Shown: one piece after another, positions 52,629 through 61,807 of the stretch
Position numbering within the stretch: the first letter of the stretch is position 1
Layout: each line of letters starts with the position of its first letter
Assembly (NCBI GenBank): GCA_046294625.1
Contig: JBKBKN010000010.1
Coordinates: 54,442-118,441 of the forward strand
From: JBKBKN01 sp046294625
GTDB lineage: Bacteria; Bacteroidota; Bacteroidia; M30B66
DNA length: 64,000 nucleotides
Reading direction: 5' to 3'
Position numbers and translations under genes: made by a program
The notes under the pieces: generated by a model
Database searches by the model: none
Seen by the model: only the letters and a program-made list of their open reading frames with translations
What the model was told of the DNA's origin: nothing

Positions 52629-53780
52629 ATGGCAAAAAGAGATTATTACGATGTTCTGGGAATTTCCCGCAATGCTGATGAGCAAGAAATTAAGAAAGCC
52701 TATCGCAAGATGGCTATCAAATACCATCCGGATAAAAATCCTAACGACAAGGAAGCTGAAGAAAAGTTCAAGGAAGCAGCCGAAGCTTATGAAGTGCTTA
52801 GCAACGCTGATAAACGTGCTCGCTATGACCGTTTTGGTCATCAGGGTGTGGGAGGGGCTTCCGGTGGCGGTCAAGGCTTTGGTGGCATGAATATGGAAGA
52901 TATTTTCAGTCAATTTGGCGATATTTTTGGCGATTCAGGTTTTGGAGGTTTTGGTTTTGGCGGTCAAAATGGCACTGGCCGAAGGGTACAGAAAGGAACC
53001 AATCTGCGAATAAAAGTGAAGCTCACATTAGAAGAAATTGCTAATGGAGTAGAAAAGAAAATAAAAGTAAACAAATTAGTAGCTTGTAAAGCCTGTTTTG
53101 GAACAGGTGCAGAAAAAGGATCATCTTACACTACATGCGCTACTTGTAGAGGCACTGGTAGGATAACACGTGTCACCAATACCATCTTAGGTCAAATGCA
53201 AACCCAATCTACTTGCCATACCTGCAATGGCGAAGGAAAGGTGATTACAAGTAAATGCAAGACCTGCAATGGCGATGGAGTGGTGAGAGATGAAGACACC
53301 ATTACCATTAACATACCTGCGGGAGTGGCTGAAGGTATGCAGCTCTCTGTTGGCGGAAAGGGTAATGCTGCTCCACGAGGCGGTGTTCCGGGAGATTTGA
53401 TCGTGAGTATTGAAGAGATTCCACATCCCGAATTGCAAAGAGATGGTAATAACCTCTATTTCAATTGCCACATCAATTTTGTAGATGCAGCATTGGGAAC
53501 CAATGTGGAAGTGCCTACCATTGATGGAAAAGCAAAAATTAAAATTGATCCGGGTACGCAAAGCGGCAAAATACTAAGATTGAGAAACAAGGGATTGCCT
53601 GATGTGAATTCTTATTCAAGAGGCGATTTGCTTGTAGAAGTGAATGTGTGGACACCCCAGCAACTCAATACGGAAGAGAAAGAAATGCTAGAAAGACTTC
53701 GAAATTCCCCCAATTTTCAGCCGGGCAAGGGCAAAAAAGAGAAGTCATTCTTTGATCGCATGAAAGAGTATTTTAATTAA
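52629..53780 (+). CDS. dnaJ: Chaperone protein DnaJ
   Basis: This 383-residue Hsp40 stimulates DnaK and holds unfolded proteins. The J domain (1-70) includes the HPD motif in KYHPDKNPND. A Gly/Phe-rich linker (about 75-125) is followed by a zinc region with four CxxCxGxG repeats (CKACFGTG, CATCRGTG, CHTCNGEG, CKTCNGDG). The C-terminal substrate domains end in SFFDRMKEYFN. Complete class I DnaJ, second gene of the operon. Confidence 0.97.
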   Translation: MAKRDYYDVLGISRNADEQEIKKAYRKMAIKYHPDKNPNDKEAEEKFKEAAEAYEVLSNADKRARYDRFGHQGVGGASGGGQGFGGMNMEDIFSQFGDIFGDSGFGGFGFGGQNGTGRRVQKGTNLRIKVKLTLEEIANGVEKKIKVNKLVACKACFGTGAEKGSSYTTCATCRGTGRITRVTNTILGQMQTQSTCHTCNGEGKVITSKCKTCNGDGVVRDEDTITINIPAGVAEGMQLSVGGKGNAAPRGGVPGDLIVSIEEIPHPELQRDGNNLYFNCHINFVDAALGTNVEVPTIDGKAKIKIDPGTQSGKILRLRNKGLPDVNSYSRGDLLVEVNVWTPQQLNTEEKEMLERLRNSPNFQPGKGKKEKSFFDRMKEYFN

Positions 53781-53921
53781 GCCTGAACAGCATTGATACT
53801 CCTTGTAGTGCTCTTCTTAACTTAATAAGTAAATGCTATTGCATAGGATTTATGGATTTGTTCAGCTATTGTTTTGGCTGTATGCAAGCTACGAAGTGTA
53901 GATGCAGATTTGGCAGATTTT

Positions 53922-53952
53922 TTGGCATTGCCGAATTAATTCTTTAATTTCG
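53922..53952 (+). promoter_or_regulatory. Candidate promoter of corA
   Basis: TTG at 53922-53924, a 20-base spacer and TAATTTCG at 53945-53952 (one mismatch to TAnnTTTG), 55 bases before the corA ATG. The rest of the 226-base gap after dnaJ shows no gene. Confidence 0.4.
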
Positions 53953-54006
53953 CGCCACCTTGACTAAGGTCATATTAGTTTCACCAATTCGGCTTGTCCA
54001 TGGATC

Positions 54007-54939
54007 ATGATCAGCATTTACAAGACAATCAACAAGAGACTGGAGCAGATCCCAGCTCCCGAGCCGGGTTGTTGGGTAAACATAGTTGAACCTACGCAGG
54101 AAGAGCTCGATTACATCCTTACAACATTTCCATTTACTGAAGAGTATCTCACCGACCCGCTCGATGTGGATGAAAAAGCCCGTGCTGAGCGCGATGAAGA
54201 TATTTTGTTTACCTTGATAAAAATACCACATTTTCAAGGTAAGAAAGATGAAGCACCGTTTATCACCATCCCTTTAGGTGTGATTATGAATAATGACTAC
54301 ATCGTCACCATCACTAACGAAGAAAACGTGATTATTCAAGAGTTTGAAAACAATCGGGTGAAAGGCCTCAACACCATGAAGCACTATCGTTTTCTATTGC
54401 TGATTTTATTGAAAACGGCTACAAAGTTTCTCATGCACCTGCGTGAGATCAACAAAACGGTCGACTCGATTGAAGATAAGCTTGAAGTGTCGATGCGCAA
54501 CAAAGATATTTTTGAATTGCTCAAATATCAAAAAGTACTCATTTATTATACCACGGCGCTCAAATCAAATGAGTTGATGATGGCTCGGCTCAACAGACTG
54601 CAGTTGCTCCGCACCTATGAAGAAGATGAGGAGCTTTTTCAGGATGTTGTCACAGAATTTCAGCAGGCTATTGAAATGACCAATATTGCCAATAACATCT
54701 TGTTGCAGATGACCAATGCCTATGCATCGATTATCAATAACAACATGAATACCATTATCAAAACGCTGACGCTGATTACCATCGCGCTGTATGTGCCTAC
54801 GTTAATTGCGAGTTTTTTCGGCATGAATGTGCCTAACACCTTCGAAGAGTCCCCTTATGCTTTTGTGGCTATTATCTTTATGTCATTGCTCACCAGTGGT
54901 ATGCTAATGCTGGTATTTGCAAAGCGCAAATGGTTTTAA
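54007..54939 (+). CDS. corA: CorA-type magnesium/cobalt transporter
   Basis: This 310-residue protein has a large cytosolic N-terminal domain (beta part, then a long helix bundle) and two C-terminal membrane helices. The first of these ends in the selectivity motif GMN (SFFGMNVP), and residues 285-305 form the second. The family conducts Mg2+ (and Co2+, Ni2+) along the membrane potential. The ATG is at 54007. It converges on the SSS symporter gene (8-base gap). Confidence 0.93.
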   Translation: MISIYKTINKRLEQIPAPEPGCWVNIVEPTQEELDYILTTFPFTEEYLTDPLDVDEKARAERDEDILFTLIKIPHFQGKKDEAPFITIPLGVIMNNDYIVTITNEENVIIQEFENNRVKGLNTMKHYRFLLLILLKTATKFLMHLREINKTVDSIEDKLEVSMRNKDIFELLKYQKVLIYYTTALKSNELMMARLNRLQLLRTYEEDEELFQDVVTEFQQAIEMTNIANNILLQMTNAYASIINNNMNTIIKTLTLITIALYVPTLIASFFGMNVPNTFEESPYAFVAIIFMSLLTSGMLMLVFAKRKWF

Positions 54940-54947
54940 GTTGAGTG

Positions 54948-56462
54948 CTATCCAAGGAATTTAGTCTTACCTAATGATGCCAGCCAAAGGCCGATGAAAG
55001 TGAGCAAACCATTGAATAGCAAAAGCTCAAATCCAAATTTATAGCCATTAAGCAGCTGCTCAGAATGAGCATTGACAAAATAAGTCAGTATTGGAGCTGT
55101 TATGCAAACAGGTAAAACCAGCTTGTTAGAAGGAACAAGTTTGGTGAAAATGCCAAATGAAAATAATCCAAGTAGTGGCCCGTATGTATAACCTGCTATT
55201 TTGAATAACTCATTGATTACTGCATCATTGTTGATTTGTTTGAATAGGATGATAACCAGAAAAAGCACAAAAGCAATGCCGATATGTATCACCATTCTTA
55301 ATTTCTCCCTCGGGTCACCTTTCTTGAACCCAAGAAAATCGACACAAACAGAAGTGGTAAGGGCGGTCAACGCAGAGTCGGCGGTAGAGTAGGCAGCCGC
55401 TATCAATCCAAGAATGAAGCAGACGCCGGCCGCAACAGGCAGATGTTCTAAGGCAATGATTGGAAAAAAAACATCTGTAGATGTGTTTTCCATGATTCCC
55501 TTCGCTTGATTGAATACATCAACCGGGTATCTGCTTCCTTCTGCAGCAGCTTGTGCAAATCCTTTGTCGAATGCATACATGTAAAGAAATGCACCTAATG
55601 CCAGAAACACTACATTAACAATAATCAGTATGCTGCTCATCCAATAAATATTTTTTTGAGCATCTCTTAGGTTGCGACAAGTCAGATTTTTCTGCATCAT
55701 ATCTTGATCGAGCCCGGTCATAACAATGGTGATAAACATGCCCGAAAAAAAATGCTTGAAGAAATAATTCTTTTGCCCGCTATCCCATTCAAACCATCTG
55801 AAATAGCTGCTTTGCTGAAGGTTTTGTATCGCTTCCCCGGCCGTCCAGCTCATCTCATTGGCTACGAATACGATGGCCATTGCCACCGAGAGAAGCATAA
55901 AAGTGGTTTGCAGCGTGTCTGTGTAAACAATCGTTTTAATACCCCCGCGAAAAGAATAAACATAAATCAGCAGAATGGTGATAAATACTGTAAGCCCAAA
56001 TGGAATGCCATAAGTGCTAAAAATGAATCGATCAAATACAAGGGCCACCAAATAAAGACGAAAGGCACTGCCAATAATTCTTGATAGAAGAAAATAAGCA
56101 GCGCCTGTCTTGTAAGCCATGTGCCCAAAACGTTTTTCCAGGTAACTGTAAATGGTAACTCCCGACAGCCGATAATACAAGGGCATGAGCAAATGAATAA
56201 TTACCAAATAGCCGAAAAAGTAACCCAAAACAATTTGCATGTAAGTGAAGCCATCTCTCACCACAGCACCGGGAATACTCAAAAATGTGACACCTGAAAG
56301 TGATGCTCCAATCATACCAAAGGCAACTAAATACCAAGGCGATGAACGGTTAGCTGTGAAAAAGCTGTCATTATCAATGCCGCGACTGGTGAGTCTGGAA
56401 ATGATGATGAGCACCAAAAAATATGCTCCAATAAAACCAAAAAGAATTTCAGGACTCAGCAT
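54948..56462 (-). CDS. Sodium:solute symporter (SSS family)
   Basis: This 504-residue inner-membrane protein has about 13 helices of the LeuT-fold SSS family. Helpful segments are FFTANRSSPWYLVAFGMIGASLSGVTFLSIPG (TM1), FRGGIKTIVYTDTLQTTFML, GLDQDMMQKNLTCRNLRDAQK, and LGLIAAAYSTADSALTALTTS with the sodium-site serines and threonines. The substrate (sugar, amino acid, carboxylate) cannot be read from sequence. Single-gene unit. Confidence 0.92.
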   Translation of the reverse strand: MLSPEILFGFIGAYFLVLIIISRLTSRGIDNDSFFTANRSSPWYLVAFGMIGASLSGVTFLSIPGAVVRDGFTYMQIVLGYFFGYLVIIHLLMPLYYRLSGVTIYSYLEKRFGHMAYKTGAAYFLLSRIIGSAFRLYLVALVFDRFIFSTYGIPFGLTVFITILLIYVYSFRGGIKTIVYTDTLQTTFMLLSVAMAIVFVANEMSWTAGEAIQNLQQSSYFRWFEWDSGQKNYFFKHFFSGMFITIVMTGLDQDMMQKNLTCRNLRDAQKNIYWMSSILIIVNVVFLALGAFLYMYAFDKGFAQAAAEGSRYPVDVFNQAKGIMENTSTDVFFPIIALEHLPVAAGVCFILGLIAAAYSTADSALTALTTSVCVDFLGFKKGDPREKLRMVIHIGIAFVLFLVIILFKQINNDAVINELFKIAGYTYGPLLGLFSFGIFTKLVPSNKLVLPVCITAPILTYFVNAHSEQLLNGYKFGFELLLFNGLLTFIGLWLASLGKTKFLG

Positions 56463-56605
56463 GCCATGTTCTTAAAGGCAATACTAAGTGTAAAATTTCA
56501 TTTATCTGCCATGTGTGTAATGCAATTATTGACAGCGCAACGGTGATAATCCCTGATTAGGCAATCATAATGGCCTTATTAATCATAACCCCTACGAATA
56601 TTCGA

Positions 56606-57073
56606 TTAACTCCAAAATACATCCGACTCATTGTCGCAGAATGGCGGTATGGCATTTTGCAAATCAAGCTTTTGCAGCGAATCTTCATTGATTTGTTCCT
56701 GAATTTCATTCAAAAGCACTCTTTCTTCGAAACGGATGTGGGCTTCCAGCTTTTCTTCAATCAGGCTCAGGCAGATTTCTGCTTCTTCTTTGAATTGAAA
56801 GAGCTTGTGAAGTTTTTTTCTCTCGCTCAGAGCTTTTTTAACCAGTTCGTGCTGTGAGCCGATTAATGAAAACACCTGTTTTTCTTCAATTTCAAAATGA
56901 TGCAAGAGATGTTCTTTATAAAACCAAAGTGTGTAAGCCTTGATACGCTCCTTGCAAACACCTTTTCTAAAACCGCTTCTTATTTTCCAACACAGCATGA
57001 GGATATGATGGTGGTCACGGCTAATAGCTTGTAGCGATGTATGACGTTTTATCGGCAAATGCTTTTGTTTCAT
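56606..57073 (-). CDS. Hemerythrin-like (HHE) domain protein
   Basis: This 155-residue protein is mainly four helices with the di-iron ligand pattern of the HHE family: HHH at 21-23, H55 and H58-H59 in FYKEHLLHHFEIEE with E63, H89, and H112 with E116 (EAHIRFEE). The family binds O2 or NO or senses iron and redox state. It is cytosolic. It lies across a 106-base gap from the divergent msrB gene, which may point to a shared oxidative-stress theme, but this is inference. Confidence 0.85.
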   Translation of the reverse strand: MKQKHLPIKRHTSLQAISRDHHHILMLCWKIRSGFRKGVCKERIKAYTLWFYKEHLLHHFEIEEKQVFSLIGSQHELVKKALSERKKLHKLFQFKEEAEICLSLIEEKLEAHIRFEERVLLNEIQEQINEDSLQKLDLQNAIPPFCDNESDVFWS

Positions 57074-57179
57074 ACTACATCATTAACTGTGCAATGAATA
57101 AAGAAGTTCATCTGCTTAAAAAAATTAACAACAATCTGTTGCATAACAATTTTATTGTTTTGGTGTTTTATCTGAGCCA

Positions 57180-57689
57180 ATGGATGCGAACATGATGTTG
57201 AATTTAAGAAATATTGCCTTTATTTTGCTTGCATTGCTACAGTTAAGTGCCTGCAAATCTCAAAACAATAAAAATACCATGAAACCGGAAAACGTTACTT
57301 TCAAATTGACAGAAGAAGAATGGCGAACCAAACTTACGGACGAAGAATACCGGGTATTGCGCAAGAAAGGTACGGAAAGACCATATATTGGGGAGTATGA
57401 TCAGTTTTGGGAGCCCGGAATCTATACTTGCAAAGGTTGTGGAATAGAATTGTTTGAGTCAAAAACCAAATTTGATGCCGGTTGCGGTTGGCCAAGTTTT
57501 TATGAAGCCATTGACAAGTCCAAAATATTGGAAGAAAACGATTACAGCTTTGGCATGAAACGAATTGAGGTCATGTGCGCCAATTGCGGCGGACATTTAG
57601 GTCATGTGTTCGATGATGGTCCCAACCCCACTGGGCTTAGATACTGCATTAATTCTGTAAGTCTGGGCTTTAAGCGTAAAGAAAACTAG
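57180..57689 (+). CDS. msrB: Peptide-methionine (R)-S-oxide reductase, lipoprotein form
   Basis: This 169-residue enzyme reduces methionine-R-sulfoxide in proteins. The N-terminus is a lipoprotein signal with LSAC (Cys25), so it acts in the envelope. Structural zinc cysteines are C84/C87 (CKGC) and C133/C136 (CANC). The catalytic cysteine is C156 in RYCINSVSL, preceded by the GHVFDDGP motif. Complete MsrB. Exported MsrB proteins repair oxidised envelope proteins; which thiol donor recycles it is unknown. Confidence 0.95.
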   Translation: MDANMMLNLRNIAFILLALLQLSACKSQNNKNTMKPENVTFKLTEEEWRTKLTDEEYRVLRKKGTERPYIGEYDQFWEPGIYTCKGCGIELFESKTKFDAGCGWPSFYEAIDKSKILEENDYSFGMKRIEVMCANCGGHLGHVFDDGPNPTGLRYCINSVSLGFKRKEN

Positions 57690-57690
57690 C

Positions 57691-59874
57691 TTACAAACGC
57701 ACCACCACACCCGGTCCAAGTAGCCAAAACCATCCTGATGGGTTCAATTCATTATTGCTTAGCAAATATCCACCACCTGCATAGAGCGTGAGCCTGAGTT
57801 TCACATCGCGTCGGGTAGGGGAGAGCGATGCCAGACTCACAATGGCTAAGCCCCGATTGTTGTTATTGGCAGAAAAATCAAAAGCATTGAGCGCAATAGT
57901 GCCAATACCTATTCGGTAAGGCTGAAATTGAGCAATTCGTCCCTTGCGATAGAAGCTAAATTGCGCAATAGCTGCAAGGCTTACACCGCCAAATGACCCA
58001 AGCTGTTCGCCCACCGGTCTGTCGGGTCTAATAGACACCAAACCAGCCGGGAAAGAGACGTCTATATCGAAATTGGTTCTACGTTCTAGAATAATTTCAA
58101 ACCGCTCCACATAAGCCTCCCCACCATGCCGATCAGCATCGTGACTGATTTCAATTTCCACTTTCGCCCAGTCGGGTAGATCATTGGTTTTTCTGCTTAA
58201 AATTCCATTGATTGAAATGACTGTATTTTGACAGTTTTTCTTGTCATAAAAGGCACTACGCGGCGAGTTGTGTCCCGGGCAGATGATGATATTATCCACA
58301 TTGCGCATTTCCAGCAACTCGCGACGAGAGTTGGTCACAGTAACTTTCATTTTCAAATGTTGTCGTCCATAAAAACGGCTTTCAGAGTCAATTTTCTCAG
58401 GTAGTGGTGTAATGATAATATCATTGATTGATTTTCGATAGAGTATAGGCGCAGTAATGGTATTGATGAGAATGTGCTGTTCGTCAGGTCTGTCGCCATA
58501 GGATACATCTAAAAAATCAAGTGGCCTTGCTCTTTGGTATTCTCTAACACTCAATGTAAAACCAGTGGGTTTGGCATTGCTGTAAATAATCAATCTACGC
58601 TTTGAAACCGAAGAAGGAATTCTGATTTTGTAAGTAGCCACATTTTCACTTCTGTTTACAGAGTCTTTTCTCACATCAAATAAGTCTTCAAAACTAAAAT
58701 TTGCGCGATCGAGCGATGTGCCTTCTATTTTGATTTCTACTGTTTCACCCGGAAAAACATTCAAATTTTCAGTATAGTCGGCGCCATCGCGCAAGAGTGA
58801 TATTTTTTGAATAGATGTTTGCGGAATGATATTGAAGTTGGTTATAAACTTTGCCTTATCATTTTCCTTTAGATACAAATATCCGTCTGAAATGCGGTGA
58901 AGGTTGTAGATGCGCAGAATACATAACACCCTATTATTGGTAAGGAGACTTTTAGTAAACAATTCGGCAATCAACCTTCCGCCCGGGTCTTCCTGCGACT
59001 CGATACGGTAGGTTCGTTGCATGCTCAGATTTCTGTTATAGTCAATTTGAACAGTGATGCCTTCTCGGGCTTCATTATCAAACAGCACTTCTCTGCGATC
59101 CAGGTTAAGGAAAGCTATTCTGCTCACGCGCACCTGAAAAGGATAAATAATTTTAGGAAGTTCAAATACCGGTCGATTTACGGCATCGAGCACAGGTTTG
59201 ATGGTGCGCAGTCTCACTTCGAGATTCATATTGCCAATTTGGTTGGGCAGCACATGCAGTTTTATTTTGTCGCCAACCCGACTGAGCATGTAGTCAATGT
59301 TTTTGTCTTTAGTCCACACGCCATCGGCTACAATGTTAGTCGGATTTGATACGACTAGATCAAAGACCTTTTCTTCGCCAATAAAAAGTTCATCTGAATT
59401 GGGGTAAAATTCCACAGTGGTGGGCGTAAAGGGAAAAAGTTTAATTTCTGCAATTCGGAATTCTTCGAAGTTGCTTTCTTTAAACCTAAGCTTCAGGCTG
59501 AGAAAATCGCTTCTGGTGATGTTTTTAAATCGGATTTTCCCAACATAGGTATCACCGCCTAGCGCAAAAAGCGAATCAATGATGGTATAATCGCCTGATG
59601 GCATCAGATGAAGCCCCTTAATGGATTGCCCTGCTTTCGATTGAAGAATGATTTCCGCTACTGATTCATCGCGTAAGTATCTAAAAGCAAGATAATCAGC
59701 ATCTCTGAAACGAATCTTATTCCCGCTTAGGCTAAACGAAGAGGTGTCGATTCGGAATTCTACATCGTCGAAGAAGCGCTCAAAAATCCCCGATTCTGCT
59801 TTAGATTGTTGTCTCTGGGCCTGCAACAAGGAAGCAAAGCATAAACAAATAGTTAGGATAACAATTCTTTGCAT
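57691..59874 (-). CDS. Large exported protein of unknown function
   Basis: This 727-residue protein has a signal peptide (MQRIVILTICLCFASLLQAQ). Residues 25-170 and 160-270 look like beta-sandwich modules (FYPNSDELFIGEEKVFDLVVSNPT). Residues 270-460 include repeated strands such as LNVFPGETVEIKIEGTSLD, resembling bacterial Ig-like or PEGA-type folds. The last 110 residues have alternating beta pattern (AIAQFSFYRKGR, YRIGIGTIALNAFDFSAN, WFWLLGPGVVVRL) that suggests membrane strands. No known family identified. It lies tail to tail with msrB (1-base gap) and upstream of accA by orientation. Confidence 0.75.
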   Translation of the reverse strand: MQRIVILTICLCFASLLQAQRQQSKAESGIFERFFDDVEFRIDTSSFSLSGNKIRFRDADYLAFRYLRDESVAEIILQSKAGQSIKGLHLMPSGDYTIIDSLFALGGDTYVGKIRFKNITRSDFLSLKLRFKESNFEEFRIAEIKLFPFTPTTVEFYPNSDELFIGEEKVFDLVVSNPTNIVADGVWTKDKNIDYMLSRVGDKIKLHVLPNQIGNMNLEVRLRTIKPVLDAVNRPVFELPKIIYPFQVRVSRIAFLNLDRREVLFDNEAREGITVQIDYNRNLSMQRTYRIESQEDPGGRLIAELFTKSLLTNNRVLCILRIYNLHRISDGYLYLKENDKAKFITNFNIIPQTSIQKISLLRDGADYTENLNVFPGETVEIKIEGTSLDRANFSFEDLFDVRKDSVNRSENVATYKIRIPSSVSKRRLIIYSNAKPTGFTLSVREYQRARPLDFLDVSYGDRPDEQHILINTITAPILYRKSINDIIITPLPEKIDSESRFYGRQHLKMKVTVTNSRRELLEMRNVDNIIICPGHNSPRSAFYDKKNCQNTVISINGILSRKTNDLPDWAKVEIEISHDADRHGGEAYVERFEIILERRTNFDIDVSFPAGLVSIRPDRPVGEQLGSFGGVSLAAIAQFSFYRKGRIAQFQPYRIGIGTIALNAFDFSANNNNRGLAIVSLASLSPTRRDVKLRLTLYAGGGYLLSNNELNPSGWFWLLGPGVVVRL

Positions 59875-59955
59875 GAAGCCAATGTTTTTTTACCCATCTG
59901 TAAGATAGCTCTTTCAGACAAGATGATTAAATATCCGGGATCAAAGTTCAGGCAA

Positions 59956-60912
59956 TCACTCTTCAAGGAAAACACCCATTGAAGAAAATTTTTCAATACG
60001 TTTTTCAATACGTTTCTCCGGGCTCAGCTTATCCAGTGCAGTAAGTTGTTTTTTAATTTCTGCTTTTACAGATTTAAAGATAGCATCATAGTTAGTATGC
60101 GCTCCACCAAGCGGCTCTCTGATTACACCATCGATGAGTTTATTCTCCAACATATCTGTCGAAGTGAGTTTAAGCACATTCGATGCTTTTTCTTTAAATT
60201 CCCAACTGCGCCAGAGAATCGAAGAACAAGACTCCGGCGAAATTACAGAATACCAAGTGTTTTCGAGCATCAGCACACGATCTCCTATACCAATGCCTAA
60301 AGCTCCGCCTGATGCTCCTTCGCCAATGATAATACAAATTACCGGAACGCGCAGTTTAGTCATTTCAAACAAGTTTCTTGCGATAGCTTCTCCCTGTCCG
60401 CGTTCTTCAGCTTCAAGCCCGGGGAATGCTCCGGGGGTATCAATAAAAGTTACAATTGGAATATTAAATTTTTCGGCCATTTTCATTAAGCGCAATGCTT
60501 TTCTATAGCCTTCCGGATTAGGCATACCGAAGTTTCGGTATTGACGCATTTTGGTGTTGATTCCCTTTTGTTGTCCAATAAACATCACTGAGCGCCCATC
60601 CATGCAACCTGGTCCGCCAACCATGGCCTTATCATCCTTTACTGTGCGATCGCCATGCAGCTCTGTCCAGTTGCCTTCTGTTAAATAATTGATGTAGGCC
60701 AGGGTATATGGTCTGTCGGGGTGGCGTGACACCTGTACCCGTTGCCATGGAGTTAGATTCTCGTAGATTTCTTTACGAGCCGAATCAATCTTACTTTCTA
60801 GCTCTGCAATAGCTTTAGACATATCTACTTTGCTTTTTTCAGCTAAGATTCGCGCTTCTTCTAACTGTTGAAAAAGATCAGCGATAGGTTTTTCGAAATC
60901 TAAAAACGTCAT
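59956..60912 (-). CDS. accA: Acetyl-CoA carboxylase carboxyltransferase subunit alpha
   Basis: This cytosolic enzyme transfers carboxyl from biotin to acetyl-CoA, the first committed step of fatty-acid synthesis, together with AccD. It has 318 residues. Signatures are TPWQRVQVSRHPDRPY, ELHGDRTVKDD, GMPNPEGYRKALRLMKMAE, IDTPGAFPGLEAEERGQG, and GEGASGGALGIGIGD with ENTWYSVISPE. Complete and normal length. It diverges from ispE across 75 bases. Confidence 0.97.
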   Translation of the reverse strand: MTFLDFEKPIADLFQQLEEARILAEKSKVDMSKAIAELESKIDSARKEIYENLTPWQRVQVSRHPDRPYTLAYINYLTEGNWTELHGDRTVKDDKAMVGGPGCMDGRSVMFIGQQKGINTKMRQYRNFGMPNPEGYRKALRLMKMAEKFNIPIVTFIDTPGAFPGLEAEERGQGEAIARNLFEMTKLRVPVICIIIGEGASGGALGIGIGDRVLMLENTWYSVISPESCSSILWRSWEFKEKASNVLKLTSTDMLENKLIDGVIREPLGGAHTNYDAIFKSVKAEIKKQLTALDKLSPEKRIEKRIEKFSSMGVFLEE

Positions 60913-60987
60913 GTTCGGCTTTTAAAAAAACAGCCCGCAATTTAGTCAAGCAATTTGTATTTTGCGGCACTTGTTGAAAAATGCTCC

Positions 60988-61794
60988 ATGATTTTATATC
61001 CTCATTGCAAGATTAATTTAGGCCTGTATGTGCGCAGTAAGCGATCAGATGGTTATCACAACATTCACTCCTTGTTCTATCCTGTTCAGTTGTGCGATGC
61101 CTTAGAAGTAATTGATGCAGATGAAAGTAAAATTCCGGAGCTACAGTTTTCTGGTTTCCCTGTGCCAGGGACAGTGGAGCAAAATTTAGTTTATAAAGCA
61201 TGGAGAATCATGCATGAGCGTCATGGGGTACCGCCTTTGAAAATATTTCTTCATAAAGCTATACCAATGGGTGCAGGGCTTGGAGGTGGAAGTTCTGATG
61301 GGGCGTTTATGCTTCGTTTGCTAGATGAAAAATTTGACTTAAATCTTTCTCAGACCACACTCATGGATTATGCTGCAAAGCTTGGCAGCGACTGCCCTTT
61401 CTTTGTTCAGGATAGGCCTATGCTGGTGAGTGGAAGAGGAGAAGTGATGGAAAAAGTGGATTTTTCACTTGCAGGTGATTACATTAAAATCATACATCCG
61501 GCAATTCATGTGTCCACTGCGGAAGCCTATAGCATGATTAGCCCCGATGACAATGTTCCTGACTTACTTCAGGTTTTATCTGATAAAACACAGTGGAGAA
61601 CAGGCCTTCGCAATGATTTTGAGAAGCCCATGGCCAATAAGTATCCTTTAATTGATCAGCTGATTTCACAACTCTATGCAGACGGTGCTTATTATGCCGC
61701 AATGAGTGGATCAGGCTCAGCTGTATTTGGACTGTATCAAGAAAAGCCTTCACCAGAAAACGAGTTGTTTTGCCATGTGAGTCAATTAATTTAA
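60988..61794 (+). CDS. ispE: 4-diphosphocytidyl-2-C-methyl-D-erythritol kinase
   Basis: This GHMP kinase phosphorylates CDP-methylerythritol in the MEP isoprenoid pathway. It has 268 residues from the ATG at 60988 (MILYPHCKINLGLYVRSKR); an upstream in-frame start at 60955 adds eleven residues without family support. Motifs: the N-terminal substrate loop KINLGL and DGYHNIHSL, the ATP loop PMGAGLGGGSSDGAF, and the C-terminal MSGSGSAVFGLY. The CoA-transferase gene follows after 13 bases. Confidence 0.95.
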   Translation: MILYPHCKINLGLYVRSKRSDGYHNIHSLFYPVQLCDALEVIDADESKIPELQFSGFPVPGTVEQNLVYKAWRIMHERHGVPPLKIFLHKAIPMGAGLGGGSSDGAFMLRLLDEKFDLNLSQTTLMDYAAKLGSDCPFFVQDRPMLVSGRGEVMEKVDFSLAGDYIKIIHPAIHVSTAEAYSMISPDDNVPDLLQVLSDKTQWRTGLRNDFEKPMANKYPLIDQLISQLYADGAYYAAMSGSGSAVFGLYQEKPSPENELFCHVSQLI

Positions 61795-61807
61795 AAAGCT
61801 AAGCTTA

